This document shows positions 46,887-55,410 of a DNA stretch of 64,000 nt, piece after piece. Numbering within the stretch: position 1 is the stretch's first letter; each line of letters begins with the position of its first letter. The position numbers were made by a program, and so were the translations under genes. The stretch is from Blautia parvula (GTDB lineage: Bacteria; Bacillota; Clostridia; Lachnospirales; Lachnospiraceae): positions 1,674,001-1,738,000 of the forward strand of contig NZ_CP084061.1 of the NCBI RefSeq assembly GCF_020215665.1, written 5' to 3'. The notes under the pieces were generated by a model. That model ran no database searches. It was not told the origin of the DNA and saw nothing but the letters and a program-made list of their open reading frames with translations.

Positions 46887-48278
46887 TTACAGGTCAAATC
46901 CCTCAAGAGCTTTTTTAAGCACAGCCTTCTGTTTTTCTGTATACTCCGGCGCCGTGTATTCTTTCAGGCGTTTTTCCACCCGTTCCTTTGCTTTCTGCTC
47001 CACGGACACTCTTCCGCTGCGCTCCCACTCCGCATAGTTTTCCATGCTGTAAAGCTCCGGATAGTAAATTTCCGTGCGGTAGCGCAGAATAGTCTCCTCC
47101 TCTGCCAGGTAATTTCCTCCCGGTCCTACTTCCTGAATGGTTTCCAGGTCCATATCTTCCTCTGAGAAAATGTCGATACGCTCCACGGACTTTCTGGCTT
47201 CCATGATCTGCTCATCCAGCACATATTTCTCGAAGCTGAACACATTCAGACCGTCCATCTCGCCGAAGGAGTGGAAAATAAAATCTGCCTTTACATCCAG
47301 GCTGGTCATAAGGGACATGGCTGTCTCCGCGCCGTTCTGGTAATCCAGTTCTTTTCCCATGGACAGGGAGCCGCCGGTACGGCAGGGCACGTGATAGTAA
47401 TCCGCCATTGCCTTTGCGTACTGGATAAACAGTGCCTCCTCACAACCCCAAGAAACCGGCATGGCCTTTCTCATGTTGGAGACATAGGTGGTATTTCCGT
47501 AGATAACCGGGGCGCCGGGGTTGACAAGCTGGGTCATGATGACACCTGCAAGTACCTCTGCATTATTCTGGACAATGGTGCCGCCCAGAGTCACAGGACT
47601 TGTCATGCCGGGAATCGCGCAGCAGGCAATCACCACAGGGAGATTTCTCTTTGTATAGGCAAGCTGTCCTTCTATGTCATCCTTTGCATAGCGCATGGGT
47701 GAGATCACATTTCCCACACCGATGGTATAGTACCCCTCGTCCGTGTCGTAAAAATCTCGGGCGAGCTGTATGGTCTCCTCCGCGTCTGTCTTTCCGAAAC
47801 AGGACATGATGACAGGATGCGTGGAATATTTAAGCGTAAGCGCTCCCTTGATCACCTCTGCCCTCTCCTTTGGAAATGCAGGGATATAGGTAAGCGGTGA
47901 GCTTGACAGATTGATCATGCTGCTTGACGCATCCAGTTTGCGGATATTCACATAATCCTCAGGAGTCGGGTCGTATACCTGATTGTCCCTAAGAATCTTC
48001 CTGGCCCCTGACGCGGAACTGATAGCCTGTCCGCCTTCCCCGATCTTCAGTTCCTCAAAAGGTGTCTTCAGCACAAAACTGGGCGGTACTGTGGACAGTG
48101 CCCGCTCCACTGTCTTTCTGTCGAAATACACACGGTTTCCCTCTGTGCGGATGCCCTGTTTTCTGTACAGCTCCAAAAGCTCGGGATGTTCAAAATCCAC
48201 ACCCATATGTTCCAGCAGATACAGGGTCTTTTCATGAATCGTTTCCAGGTCTGTTTGTTTTATCTGGTTTATTAACAT
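46887..48278 (-). CDS. MttB-family (non-pyrrolysine) methyltransferase, copy 2
   Basis: A 463-residue paralogue of the protein at 38061, with the same segments: GEGGQAISSASGARKILRDN, ACCAIPGMTSPVTLGG, IVQNNAEVLAGVIMTQ and GGSLSMGKELDYQNGAE. No in-frame TAG occurs. It is expected to demethylate a quaternary amine or a related compound and hand the methyl group to a corrinoid protein encoded elsewhere. It is the second gene of the unit, directly after ridA. Confidence 0.88.
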   Translation of the reverse strand: MLINQIKQTDLETIHEKTLYLLEHMGVDFEHPELLELYRKQGIRTEGNRVYFDRKTVERALSTVPPSFVLKTPFEELKIGEGGQAISSASGARKILRDNQVYDPTPEDYVNIRKLDASSSMINLSSSPLTYIPAFPKERAEVIKGALTLKYSTHPVIMSCFGKTDAEETIQLARDFYDTDEGYYTIGVGNVISPMRYAKDDIEGQLAYTKRNLPVVIACCAIPGMTSPVTLGGTIVQNNAEVLAGVIMTQLVNPGAPVIYGNTTYVSNMRKAMPVSWGCEEALFIQYAKAMADYYHVPCRTGGSLSMGKELDYQNGAETAMSLMTSLDVKADFIFHSFGEMDGLNVFSFEKYVLDEQIMEARKSVERIDIFSEEDMDLETIQEVGPGGNYLAEEETILRYRTEIYYPELYSMENYAEWERSGRVSVEQKAKERVEKRLKEYTAPEYTEKQKAVLKKALEGFDL

Positions 48279-48292
48279 ATGCCATCCTCCGT

Positions 48293-48673
48293 TTACAATT
48301 TTACAATGGCTCCCACTTCAATCTTCATACCGCCCCACAGTTCAAGGGCAACGCCGCATCTGGCAGGGGGGCATTCGGTGCCGAAAAATTCTGTATATAT
48401 TTCATTCATGGCATCAAAGTCTTTCATTGTAGATAAAAACACATCACATTTCACCACATCCTCCAGCGTAGCTCCCATCTCCTCCACCAACAGTTTCAGG
48501 TTACTGAGGGCTGCTCTCGTCTCCTCCTGGATGGTTCCGTGAATGATCTCACCGGTCTCAGGATTCAGGGCGATCTGTCCCGAAACAAATGCAAATCCTC
48601 CTGCAATGGCTGCCTCAGCCACAGGTCCCCCGAACACTTTCATTCCTTTTGGGGTGAATACTTCTTTCTTCAT
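48293..48673 (-). CDS. RidA family protein
   Basis: A 126-residue RidA/YjgF-type trimer protein that hydrolyses reactive enamines and imines. AGGFAFVSGQIALNPETGEI and the C-terminal ECPPARCGVALELWGG contain the usual substrate Arg in PARCGV. The ATG at 48673 has AAAGGAG upstream; the longer open frame was rejected. As first gene of the unit, it would clean up 2-enamines made by amino acid lyases or dehydratases such as those downstream. Confidence 0.92.
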   Translation of the reverse strand: MKKEVFTPKGMKVFGGPVAEAAIAGGFAFVSGQIALNPETGEIIHGTIQEETRAALSNLKLLVEEMGATLEDVVKCDVFLSTMKDFDAMNEIYTEFFGTECPPARCGVALELWGGMKIEVGAIVKL

Positions 48674-48793
48674 TTCTGCTGTTACTCCTTTCCGTTTTTC
48701 GTCATCTGACTGATAAACTATTTGTACCAGCAATTCGTCGGAAAACCGTCTGCTGTCCAATATTTTTTTCATAATCTTAAGTTTATCTAACAA
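48674..48793 (-). promoter_or_regulatory. Upstream region of the ridA/lyase unit
   Basis: Transcription must start here, because a terminator separates this gap from the regulator gene upstream. No clear -35/-10 pair is visible. It contains CTGATAAA (48710-48717), the core of the repeat found twice before hutU, and an inverted GATAAAC/GTTTATC pair (about 48712-48718 and 48780-48787). Confidence 0.4.
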
Positions 48794-48795
48794 AA

Positions 48796-48824
48796 GACAC
48801 GAGGATCTTCTCCCCGTGCCTTTC
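48796..48824 (-). terminator. Terminator after the BTAD regulator gene
   Basis: A stem with CACG/CGTG and GGGGA/TCC blocks directly after the stop codon. On the minus strand it is followed by CTTTTGTT. Confidence 0.75.
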
Positions 48825-51680
48825 TTAACTTTCCATGCTCTTCAGTTCTTCCCACAAAAATCTGCTGTCCAGTTTTTTTGCTATCCTGTCCGCAAGTTCC
48901 CGGCGGCGTTTTCCCTCCTCCGGTTCCCCCTGGGCCTCCTTGATCAGCGCATAGCAAAGCTCCGTTTTTGCCTCTCCCCACAGGGATCCTGCCCGGACAA
49001 AACAGGTACGGGCTTTTTCGGCAAATCGCTCTGCCCCGCTGCAGTCTCCCATGCGGCACAGCGCAAGGCTCATATCCGAGTAGAACACCCCCGCCTCACC
49101 GGAAATCATGTATTTTTCCCCGATTTCCACGGCTCGTTTCAGGCACACACAGGCCTTTTCCCACTTTTTCTGACGGATATAGCAGATGCCCATATCGTGG
49201 TGGCAGGCCGACAGCTCCCTTCTGTAGCGTTCCGTACTGCCATCCGTATGGTCCAAACGTTTTACAGCCTCCATAAAAAGCTTCTCCGCCTTCTCATACT
49301 CACCATCTTTCATCATACAGATGCCCAGATACCGTATGAGCATACACTCCTCCTCCAGATGGTGGCGGGTGCAGTCTTTCATAAACTCCATACAGGTCTC
49401 GATCACCTGACGCATATACGCGTTCTGCCCTGTCAGGTCCCCATACAGAATAAGCTGCAGGTAATTATAGAAAATGTAGTCCCTGTCCGGAATCTCCTTT
49501 GCCAGTTCAAGGCTTTTCTCAATGCAGCTTCGTCCTCTCTGAGAGTCCCTGACGAACATCTCATAACGCCCCAGCAGGTATTCCACCCGCATGCGTATGG
49601 GTGTCATCCCGGAATCCGTCTCCTGCAGTGCCCGAATCTCCTCTGCCAGCTCCACAAGTTCATCTTCCTTAGCCGAAAAACCGTCGATATTGCCGCTGAA
49701 CACGGCTTTTCTGGCCAGCATGGGATAGAAATCGTAGGAGATCCGGTAGAACGCCTCCAGATATTCCACCTTATACCAGTACATTTTATACCGGTCATGA
49801 CAGCACTCATAGTGATGGATGACCAGGGAACAGGTTCCCAGATTTTTGTCCTTCCCATACTCCTGTTCGTAATATCTGGCTATGTAATTGTGGTATATGT
49901 CCTTCTTCTCTTTTGACAGGCTGCTGTATACATACTCCCGGATGATCTGATGGCGGAAGCCATAATGCACCTCTCCGCCCGCCAATTTTTCATAGAGAAG
50001 CTTTTTATCCAGCAGCGGTTCCAGTATCTGCAAAAGCTGCTGCTCCTCCATCCCCAGAATCTGATTGATCTCCTCTTTTGTCACGGGCATGGAAAAGATA
50101 GAGATAATATCCAGCATGACCCGCTCCCGCCTTGAAAGGCTCAACAGACGGCTCTGGATCACATTTGTCATCCTGTCTGTAAATGCAGCGCCGTCCTCCT
50201 GCCGTGCAAACAGCCGCAGGGACTCCATAAAAAACAAAGGATTCCCCTGAGTCTTCCTGTATATCTGCTCCACAAGCTGCGGATTGTTTAAAAGACCCGC
50301 ATCTGTCTCCTCTATGATCTGCCTGGACTCTTCCAGGGTAAATGGCTTTAACTCGATCTCCTTTAAGATTCCCCTTCCGATAAGCGGAATCTTAAAACTC
50401 TTGATATCATCACCGTCATCCTCCCGGCTGGCAGCCACCACAAGTATCTGCCCCTGCCCCATCCGGAACAGGAGATTACTCATAAGCCGCATGCTCATGG
50501 AATCCATCCACTGGATATCATCAATAAATAAGAGGATTTTTCTGTCCCGGAAATATTTTGTCAGGTACCGGAACACAGACTCTGTCAGGATCTCAAATCG
50601 CGTCATAAAAAACTGCACGTCTGAGGCATTCTGCCGAAGCAGAATATCGGTCGGGGACTCTACATCCAGCCCGTTTCGCTTACAGTATTCATCCACCTTC
50701 GCCATGATTCCATGCCAGGGCATCAGATACAGGTCCTTCTCCGTCTCACAGCAGACCCAGGTAAACACCAGATAGTCTGAGTCTTCCACCATCCGCTGGA
50801 TCTGTTCCAGGAGCATGCTCTTCCCCACGCCTGGTTCCCCTGTGATCAAAAAAGAACGGCAGCGCCTCTCCGAATCCCCGTCTTTTGTGTTGATTCTGGA
50901 GTAAATATCATAGAGAATATCCGCTCTTCCGAAAAAATACTCTCCTCTCTCTTCCGGCAGGCGTTTCAGCCTGTTTTTCATATCAGATATTTTCTCATAA
51001 AGCTCCTGTGTCTCCTCCTCCGGCAGTTCCTCCACTTCCCTTTCCAGAAATACTTTCAAAGACTGGAAAATCTCCATTGCCTGAACATATCTTCCCGCCT
51101 CCGCCAGTTTTTTCATGATGCTGCGGTACAGTTCTTCATCCAGGACTTCAGACTGTATGAGGATCCTGCCGCTCTCCTCCAGAAAATCAAGGCCCTGTCC
51201 CGTCTTCTGCCCCATGATCTTAAGCTGCAGCGCTTTTAGATAAGTACGTTTCCGTTCAAAACGCTCTCCCTCCGCCCACGCCTCAAACTCATAGCAGTTC
51301 TTCACAAAGAAAAACTGGAGGAATTCTCCCTTCCAGCTTTCCAGCAGGTTTTCCCTTGTGACATGTTCAATGTCGATATCAATATCCATCTGGCGGTTCA
51401 GGACAATCAAGGTGTTGCCTTCCATAGTCAGAATGTCCTGCCCCAGCACTTTTCTTATATTATAGACAGCATCCCGCAGGTTTTTCCTGGCTGTTGCCTC
51501 ACTGCTCCCTGCCCACAAAACACTGATTGCCTGGCTTCTGGATATCTGGTTATTCACACATAAATAATAAAACAGGCCCTCCACCTTTTGATAAGGAAAA
51601 GAGACCTTTTCCCCCAAAAGTAGTACACCCGGCCGTCCTAAAAGCTGAACTTCTATGTCATGAGAATATCTTCTATCCAT
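48825..51680 (-). CDS. BTAD/AAA/TPR transcriptional regulator (AfsR/SARP-like)
   Basis: A 951-residue regulator. Residues about 10-85 form an OmpR-type winged helix (SRSQAISVLW, ARKNLRDAVYNIRKVLG). A BTAD region follows to about 250. An AAA/STAND ATPase module has Walker A GEPGVGKS (about 288) and Walker B ILLFIDDIQWMD. The last 350 residues are TPR-like helices. ATP and a ligand probably switch it between forms. The ATG at 51680 follows AAAGGTG and matches the family N-terminus; a 35-codon extension was rejected. It lies between the 4Fe-4S gene and the lyase unit and probably controls both. Confidence 0.88.
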   Translation of the reverse strand: MDRRYSHDIEVQLLGRPGVLLLGEKVSFPYQKVEGLFYYLCVNNQISRSQAISVLWAGSSEATARKNLRDAVYNIRKVLGQDILTMEGNTLIVLNRQMDIDIDIEHVTRENLLESWKGEFLQFFFVKNCYEFEAWAEGERFERKRTYLKALQLKIMGQKTGQGLDFLEESGRILIQSEVLDEELYRSIMKKLAEAGRYVQAMEIFQSLKVFLEREVEELPEEETQELYEKISDMKNRLKRLPEERGEYFFGRADILYDIYSRINTKDGDSERRCRSFLITGEPGVGKSMLLEQIQRMVEDSDYLVFTWVCCETEKDLYLMPWHGIMAKVDEYCKRNGLDVESPTDILLRQNASDVQFFMTRFEILTESVFRYLTKYFRDRKILLFIDDIQWMDSMSMRLMSNLLFRMGQGQILVVAASREDDGDDIKSFKIPLIGRGILKEIELKPFTLEESRQIIEETDAGLLNNPQLVEQIYRKTQGNPLFFMESLRLFARQEDGAAFTDRMTNVIQSRLLSLSRRERVMLDIISIFSMPVTKEEINQILGMEEQQLLQILEPLLDKKLLYEKLAGGEVHYGFRHQIIREYVYSSLSKEKKDIYHNYIARYYEQEYGKDKNLGTCSLVIHHYECCHDRYKMYWYKVEYLEAFYRISYDFYPMLARKAVFSGNIDGFSAKEDELVELAEEIRALQETDSGMTPIRMRVEYLLGRYEMFVRDSQRGRSCIEKSLELAKEIPDRDYIFYNYLQLILYGDLTGQNAYMRQVIETCMEFMKDCTRHHLEEECMLIRYLGICMMKDGEYEKAEKLFMEAVKRLDHTDGSTERYRRELSACHHDMGICYIRQKKWEKACVCLKRAVEIGEKYMISGEAGVFYSDMSLALCRMGDCSGAERFAEKARTCFVRAGSLWGEAKTELCYALIKEAQGEPEEGKRRRELADRIAKKLDSRFLWEELKSMES

Positions 51681-51709
51681 GTTTTCACCTTTACCTATTT
51701 TCCGTAAGA

Positions 51710-52678
51710 TTACTTCCCGCTTCTCTTCTTCAATGTAATTGCGCCTTTGGGACAGTTTGCGGAACAGATGGTGCAGCCCCAGCATTTTTCAGGGTCAAAC
51801 TTCACTTTCCCTTCTTTGTCTTTATAAAACGCTCCGAAATTACAGATCTTCGTACATTTCCCACATTGAATACAAATGCTTTCATCCCACAGGGTCTCAT
51901 AGTGGGATGTGGGATAGTGAAGCCTTGTTCCCAGTATCCTGGCCATTTTCGTGGGATAACAGTACACGCCGTCACAGTTGCACAGCACGTTATTTTCCCC
52001 TGACTGCATCAGTCCTTTTTTGTTGATCTGGCGGATGAGTTCCTTGGTCTCCTCCAGGGTCAGGATTTTGCCCAGTTTTCTGTCATAGGGAGTGTTCGGT
52101 CCCTTTTCCAGCTTATTGATACACACATTCACAGGCTTTTCCGTACATCTGCCCATGGCTTTGCAGTTACACGGAAGGATCAAAATTTCCTCCCCCAGGG
52201 TATCCATCATGTCATAGGACTCCTGCAGAGTCAGGTACTGTGTCTGGTGCATGGGCACATCCTTTCCTGCCGCTATGTCAAGGGCCGCCTGTGAGGTGCG
52301 ATCCATGTATACCTTCAGATCCCAGGCATTTAACCGGTCCACTGTCTCCTGGGAGAATTCCCCGTAAGCTTCCGGTTCATACTGGGCAAAATACGGATAC
52401 CGGGTATAAAAATCCGTCATTTTGTAAAATGTGCTGCCGCTTTCGTTCCCCTCGCATTTTTCCAGTACATTTCTCTGATAACTCTCGAAAAGCAGCCTCT
52501 CCGGCTCCGCTTTCCCCCATTCCTTCAGCAGTCGGCAGATTTCCTGTCCGGATACGGGATTTCTTCCGAACATGGCGGCAAGCTCCGCTTCATAACCGCG
52601 GTACATGGGAACCGCTGCCTCATAAAACTCTTCCGGGACTTCCCAGACTTCCATTGCTTTTTTGTAATTATCTTTCAT
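51710..52678 (-). CDS. 4Fe-4S ferredoxin-domain protein
   Basis: A 322-residue soluble protein. A cysteine-rich centre (PCNCKAMGRC and VNVCI, about 168-186, and CNCDGVYCY near 233) is followed by two C-terminal 4Fe-4S motifs: CIQCGKCTKICNFGAF and CWGCTICSANCPKGAI. It is probably an electron carrier or a redox or corrinoid-activating partner, but it does not have the size of RamA-type activators. It is 29 bp upstream of the BTAD gene on the same strand, so the two share a transcript starting at the palindromic region. Confidence 0.78.
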   Translation of the reverse strand: MKDNYKKAMEVWEVPEEFYEAAVPMYRGYEAELAAMFGRNPVSGQEICRLLKEWGKAEPERLLFESYQRNVLEKCEGNESGSTFYKMTDFYTRYPYFAQYEPEAYGEFSQETVDRLNAWDLKVYMDRTSQAALDIAAGKDVPMHQTQYLTLQESYDMMDTLGEEILILPCNCKAMGRCTEKPVNVCINKLEKGPNTPYDRKLGKILTLEETKELIRQINKKGLMQSGENNVLCNCDGVYCYPTKMARILGTRLHYPTSHYETLWDESICIQCGKCTKICNFGAFYKDKEGKVKFDPEKCWGCTICSANCPKGAITLKKRSGK

Positions 52679-52718
52679 GCTTCATCCCCCAATTCCTGTT
52701 TTTCATCCGTAAATACAG

Positions 52719-52775
52719 TTGTAACTATTCAGCCGACTGAATAGTTACAAATAGTTAGAAAAAGTTAACAAAAGC
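52719..52775 (-). promoter_or_regulatory. 14-bp inverted repeat and helical-phase half-sites
   Basis: TTGTAACTATTCAG (52719-52732) and CTGAATAGTTACAA (52737-52750) form a perfect 14-bp inverted repeat with a 4-bp spacer. AATAGTTACA-like units then recur at about 10-bp steps (52741-52770), with AGTTAAC at the end. It lies 41 bp upstream of the 4Fe-4S gene start and is a strong operator candidate, perhaps for the BTAD regulator. Confidence 0.8.
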
Positions 52776-52876
52776 GTACCGCCCGATTGTCGGAAAAATG
52801 TCGGCTGGCGTCGGTTGGAAATCTACTCTATTCTACCTGATATCAGCACCTGTGTCTACAGCATAGCCCATGGGCA

Positions 52877-52915
52877 GAAAAAGCCGGGGAAACCTCCTAT
52901 TGATGTCTCCCCGGC
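52877..52915 (-). terminator. Terminator of the AGCS symporter gene
   Basis: GCCGGGGA (52883-52890) pairs with TCTCCCCGGC (about 52905-52914). On the minus strand it is followed by TTTTTCTG. It lies 16 bp past the stop codon at 52931. Confidence 0.85.
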
Positions 52916-52930
52916 CCTGCACGGTTCTTT

Positions 52931-54475
52931 TTATTCTTCTGCCTCTGCTTTCTTATCCCAGAACTCACAGTCATCCCTTCCGATCACCTTTGAAGTAAAG
53001 GGTGTCCCGTCACGTTTCTTATAATGCCTGGTTGCCCGGAATACATACTTTGCCCCCACATATACAATGGGAACGTTGAAATACACGATCAAAATATTCC
53101 CCAGATCTGAGAATGCCCACAGGTTTCCCAGCTCCAGCCCTGCAATGTTGCAGAGGATTCCGAAAGCTGCCACAAAAAGCGCGATACACCGCACGGTATT
53201 CATACAGATTTTATCTTTCCTGATCCTGTTTGCCGCTATCTCGGAGAAGCTGATCATCCCCAGCAGACAGGTAAAGGCAAACAGACAGAAGCACAGCGTC
53301 ACCAGAAATGTCATGACAGCATTCATGGCTGTCCCCGGTGTCAGCACGGCAATGGATTCCGTGAATTTCGGAAGCTTATCAAGCGCTGCCCATGACTCCG
53401 CCCCTGCACCGCTCCAGCAGTGAGCCATGACCACTACAAAGCCTGTCAGTGTACAGATGACCATGGTATCCAGGAACACACCCATGGAGGCGATCATACC
53501 CTGCTCGCAGGGATGCTTTGCATCTGCGGCTGCTGCTGACATGGTGATGGTACCCTGTCCGGCCTCATTGGACATCAGTCCTCTCTTTACCCCCTGCGCC
53601 AGAACAGTTCCGAAGACACCGCCGAAAAAGGCATCCGGCTTAAAGGCGCCGGCAAACACTGCCCGGAAGAAATAGGGAATGGTTTTAACATTCATCACAA
53701 CTAAAACCAGCACCACCACAATATATAAAACTGCCATGACAGGCACCATCTTGTCTGTCCACTTGGTCACCTTCCTGATGCCTCCGAAAGCAATCGCTGC
53801 TGTCAGGAGAATAATGCCTGCCCCCACCAGATAATAGAACAGGGAATCTGTTGAAATGGTGGTATTCGTCACGATTTCTGCCATCCGCCCCACAGATGAT
53901 ACCACATTAAATCCCTGGGCCGGAAGACAGCACAGAGCGTAGAGTATATACAATACAGAGAGAAATATACCGACCCAGACCTTATTGCCCAATAGTCTTC
54001 TTCCATAGAAAGGCAGACCGCCTACGAACTCTTCTTCTTTTTTCTCCTTGAATATCTGTGCCAGCACACCCTCCATATAAGCAACTGCCATTCCGAAAAA
54101 AGCAGATACCCACATCCAGAACAAGGCTCCGGGTCCGCCAACGGCGATGGCTCCTGTCACACCGATGATATTGCCGGGTCCTACACGCATGGCTGAACTC
54201 AGGAAGAACGCTGCAAGCGGAGAAATCCCAGTCTCCACGGAACGCTTCTCTGTGAGAATTTTAATTGCCTTTTTAAAATGCGTGACCTGCATAAATCCAA
54301 GTTTAAAACTGAAAAAGATACCGGACCCTAAAAGCAGGATGATCGCAAACGAAAAACTTCCCAGAACAGGGATGTTGGCATACCACGCAAAGTTCGTGGG
54401 AAAGTCCCACAAAAAATCAGACAGCGGCCCGATAAAACCGAAGACACTGTTGATTCCTTCAAATACTGCTTCCAT
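52931..54475 (-). CDS. Alanine/glycine:cation symporter (AGCS) family protein
   Basis: A 514-residue transporter with about ten helices. Family segments are MRVGPGNIIGVTGAIAVGGPG (near 95, the AGCS signature; shown in part), AFFGMAVAYMEG, GGLPFYGRRLL and QGVKRGLMSNEAGQG. It would import alanine, glycine or a small amino acid with sodium or a proton. Its ATG follows AGGAGG. It forms a separate unit with its own terminator, yet it stands beside the regulator of the lyase unit and may be co-controlled. Confidence 0.93.
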   Translation of the reverse strand: MEAVFEGINSVFGFIGPLSDFLWDFPTNFAWYANIPVLGSFSFAIILLLGSGIFFSFKLGFMQVTHFKKAIKILTEKRSVETGISPLAAFFLSSAMRVGPGNIIGVTGAIAVGGPGALFWMWVSAFFGMAVAYMEGVLAQIFKEKKEEEFVGGLPFYGRRLLGNKVWVGIFLSVLYILYALCCLPAQGFNVVSSVGRMAEIVTNTTISTDSLFYYLVGAGIILLTAAIAFGGIRKVTKWTDKMVPVMAVLYIVVVLVLVVMNVKTIPYFFRAVFAGAFKPDAFFGGVFGTVLAQGVKRGLMSNEAGQGTITMSAAAADAKHPCEQGMIASMGVFLDTMVICTLTGFVVVMAHCWSGAGAESWAALDKLPKFTESIAVLTPGTAMNAVMTFLVTLCFCLFAFTCLLGMISFSEIAANRIRKDKICMNTVRCIALFVAAFGILCNIAGLELGNLWAFSDLGNILIVYFNVPIVYVGAKYVFRATRHYKKRDGTPFTSKVIGRDDCEFWDKKAEAEE

Positions 54476-54685
54476 ACTTTACCCTCCTAAGTTGTCAGCA
54501 CTGCAGAACCCTTCTGTGATTATGGAAGGGGTATTTTCTGTCAGGCGTATAAATCTGTTGTTACTACAAGTATATGGGATATTTTTTGCAATGTAAACCT
54601 TTTGTGTGTTTATTTTATTGCATATCGTGTTGCGTGTTCGGAATTTTCAGACTTGGCAGAAACAGTGTGCAGAGTCCACGATTTA

Positions 54686-54714
54686 TTGACAGACAAACAC
54701 AAACATCGTACAAT
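54686..54714 (+). promoter_or_regulatory. Sigma-A promoter of the repeat-peptide gene
   Basis: TTGACA (54686-54691) and TACAAT (54709-54714) are spaced by 17 bp. The start codon follows 40 bp later with TAGGAGGTG as ribosome binding site, so the leader is short and the gene is probably well expressed. Confidence 0.85.
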
Positions 54715-54753
54715 ATAGATAGAAACACAGGGAAATATAGGAGGTGCGTATAT

Positions 54754-55143
54754 ATGAATAAATCAAAGAAATTTGCTTTGGCTGCCAGTGCTTTTCTGTT
54801 GCTTGCAGCAGGATTTTCTTCCGTCAGCTCCGGAACGACGGAAAAATTTGTACCTTTATCGGAATATAATGAACAGTTTGCCGGCCAGGAACAGATTTTA
54901 ATCCCCATCAATAACTATAATAGACAATTTTCATCCCTGGAGCACAGTTTCGTTCCTATTGCAGAATACAATGATACGTTCTCCGGCCAGATACAGAACT
55001 TCGTTCCTCTCACGGATTACAACAATACGTTCTCCGGTCAGGTACAGGACTTCGTTCCTCTCATGGATTACAATGATAGGTTTTCCAACCGGACTCAGGA
55101 CTTCGTTCCCATCTTCCAATACAACAAAAAATTCTCCGATTAG
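54754..55143 (+). CDS. Secreted small protein with six 17-residue repeats
   Basis: A 129-residue protein I do not recognise. The N-terminus (MNKSKK, then a hydrophobic stretch about 7-20) is a signal peptide. There is no lipobox and no cysteine. Residues 32-129 are six tandem repeats with exact 17-residue spacing (starts at 32, 49, 66, 83, 100, 117; the last has 13 residues). Consensus is FVPLxxYNxxFSGQxQx, with the Pro, Tyr-Asn and Phe almost invariant. Copies 3-5 are nearly identical at DNA level, which points to recent duplication. The ATG at 54754 has a consensus ribosome binding site; an upstream frame extension was rejected. It stands alone between the AGCS gene and the defence locus. 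Confidence 0.8.
   Translation: MNKSKKFALAASAFLLLAAGFSSVSSGTTEKFVPLSEYNEQFAGQEQILIPINNYNRQFSSLEHSFVPIAEYNDTFSGQIQNFVPLTDYNNTFSGQVQDFVPLMDYNDRFSNRTQDFVPIFQYNKKFSD
54847..55140 (+). repeat. 51-bp tandem coding repeat
   Basis: Six in-frame units (the last shortened to 39 bp) encode the 17-residue repeats of the secreted protein. The regular spacing could support copy-number change by slippage or recombination. Confidence 0.9.
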
Positions 55144-55237
55144 GCTCATGAATATCCGGCTGCACCCAAACACTCAAGTTACACCCATGCCGCCCCATTA
55201 TGACACAGCGCCACCATGCACACCGTCCAAATTTCAT

Positions 55238-55266
55238 TTGACAAAGCTGCACGCATATGCTATAGT
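55238..55266 (+). promoter_or_regulatory. Sigma-A promoter of the leader peptide/ABC-F unit
   Basis: TTGACA (55238-55243) and TATAGT (55261-55266) are exactly 17 bp apart. Transcription would start near 55273, about 466 bp before the ABC-F gene, giving an unusually long structured leader. Confidence 0.88.
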
Positions 55267-55295
55267 TGTCCGCATCAACAGTAAGGAGATTCAAA

Positions 55296-55403
55296 ATGGG
55301 TTATCATTTATCAAACCAACCAAAACCAGTTGCCAAGACCATCTCTGTACCATCCGCACCGATGAAACATTGTACAGAGTATGGCATATCATATACGCTA
55401 TAG
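55296..55403 (+). CDS. 35-residue leader peptide upstream of ABC-F gene
   Basis: A short open frame beginning MGYHLSNQPKPVAK and ending GISYTL, with TAAGGAG upstream of its ATG. It lies just behind the promoter and is followed within 8 bp by a long stem. The position and the paired hairpins downstream match attenuator leader peptides of ribosome-targeting antibiotic resistance genes. The peptide has three prolines and ends in several bulky residues, where a stalled ribosome could change RNA folding. The function is inferred. Confidence 0.7.
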   Translation: MGYHLSNQPKPVAKTISVPSAPMKHCTEYGISYTL

Positions 55404-55410
55404 ATTTCAT

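Noticed and set aside
38061-48278. Pyrrolysine-containing trimethylamine methyltransferase
   Set aside because: Both MttB-like frames run through without an in-frame TAG and have normal lengths, so they are non-pyrrolysine homologues.
48674-48793. Longer N-terminus of RidA
   Set aside because: The extra 40 residues have no RidA similarity and lie in the promoter gap; the internal ATG has AAAGGAG.
51681-51785. Longer N-terminus of the BTAD regulator
   Set aside because: The extension overlaps the end of the 4Fe-4S gene and precedes the usual start of the winged-helix domain, which has AAAGGTG upstream.
54847-55140. CRISPR-like array
   Set aside because: The 51-bp repeats are contiguous, in frame and coding, without unique spacers.
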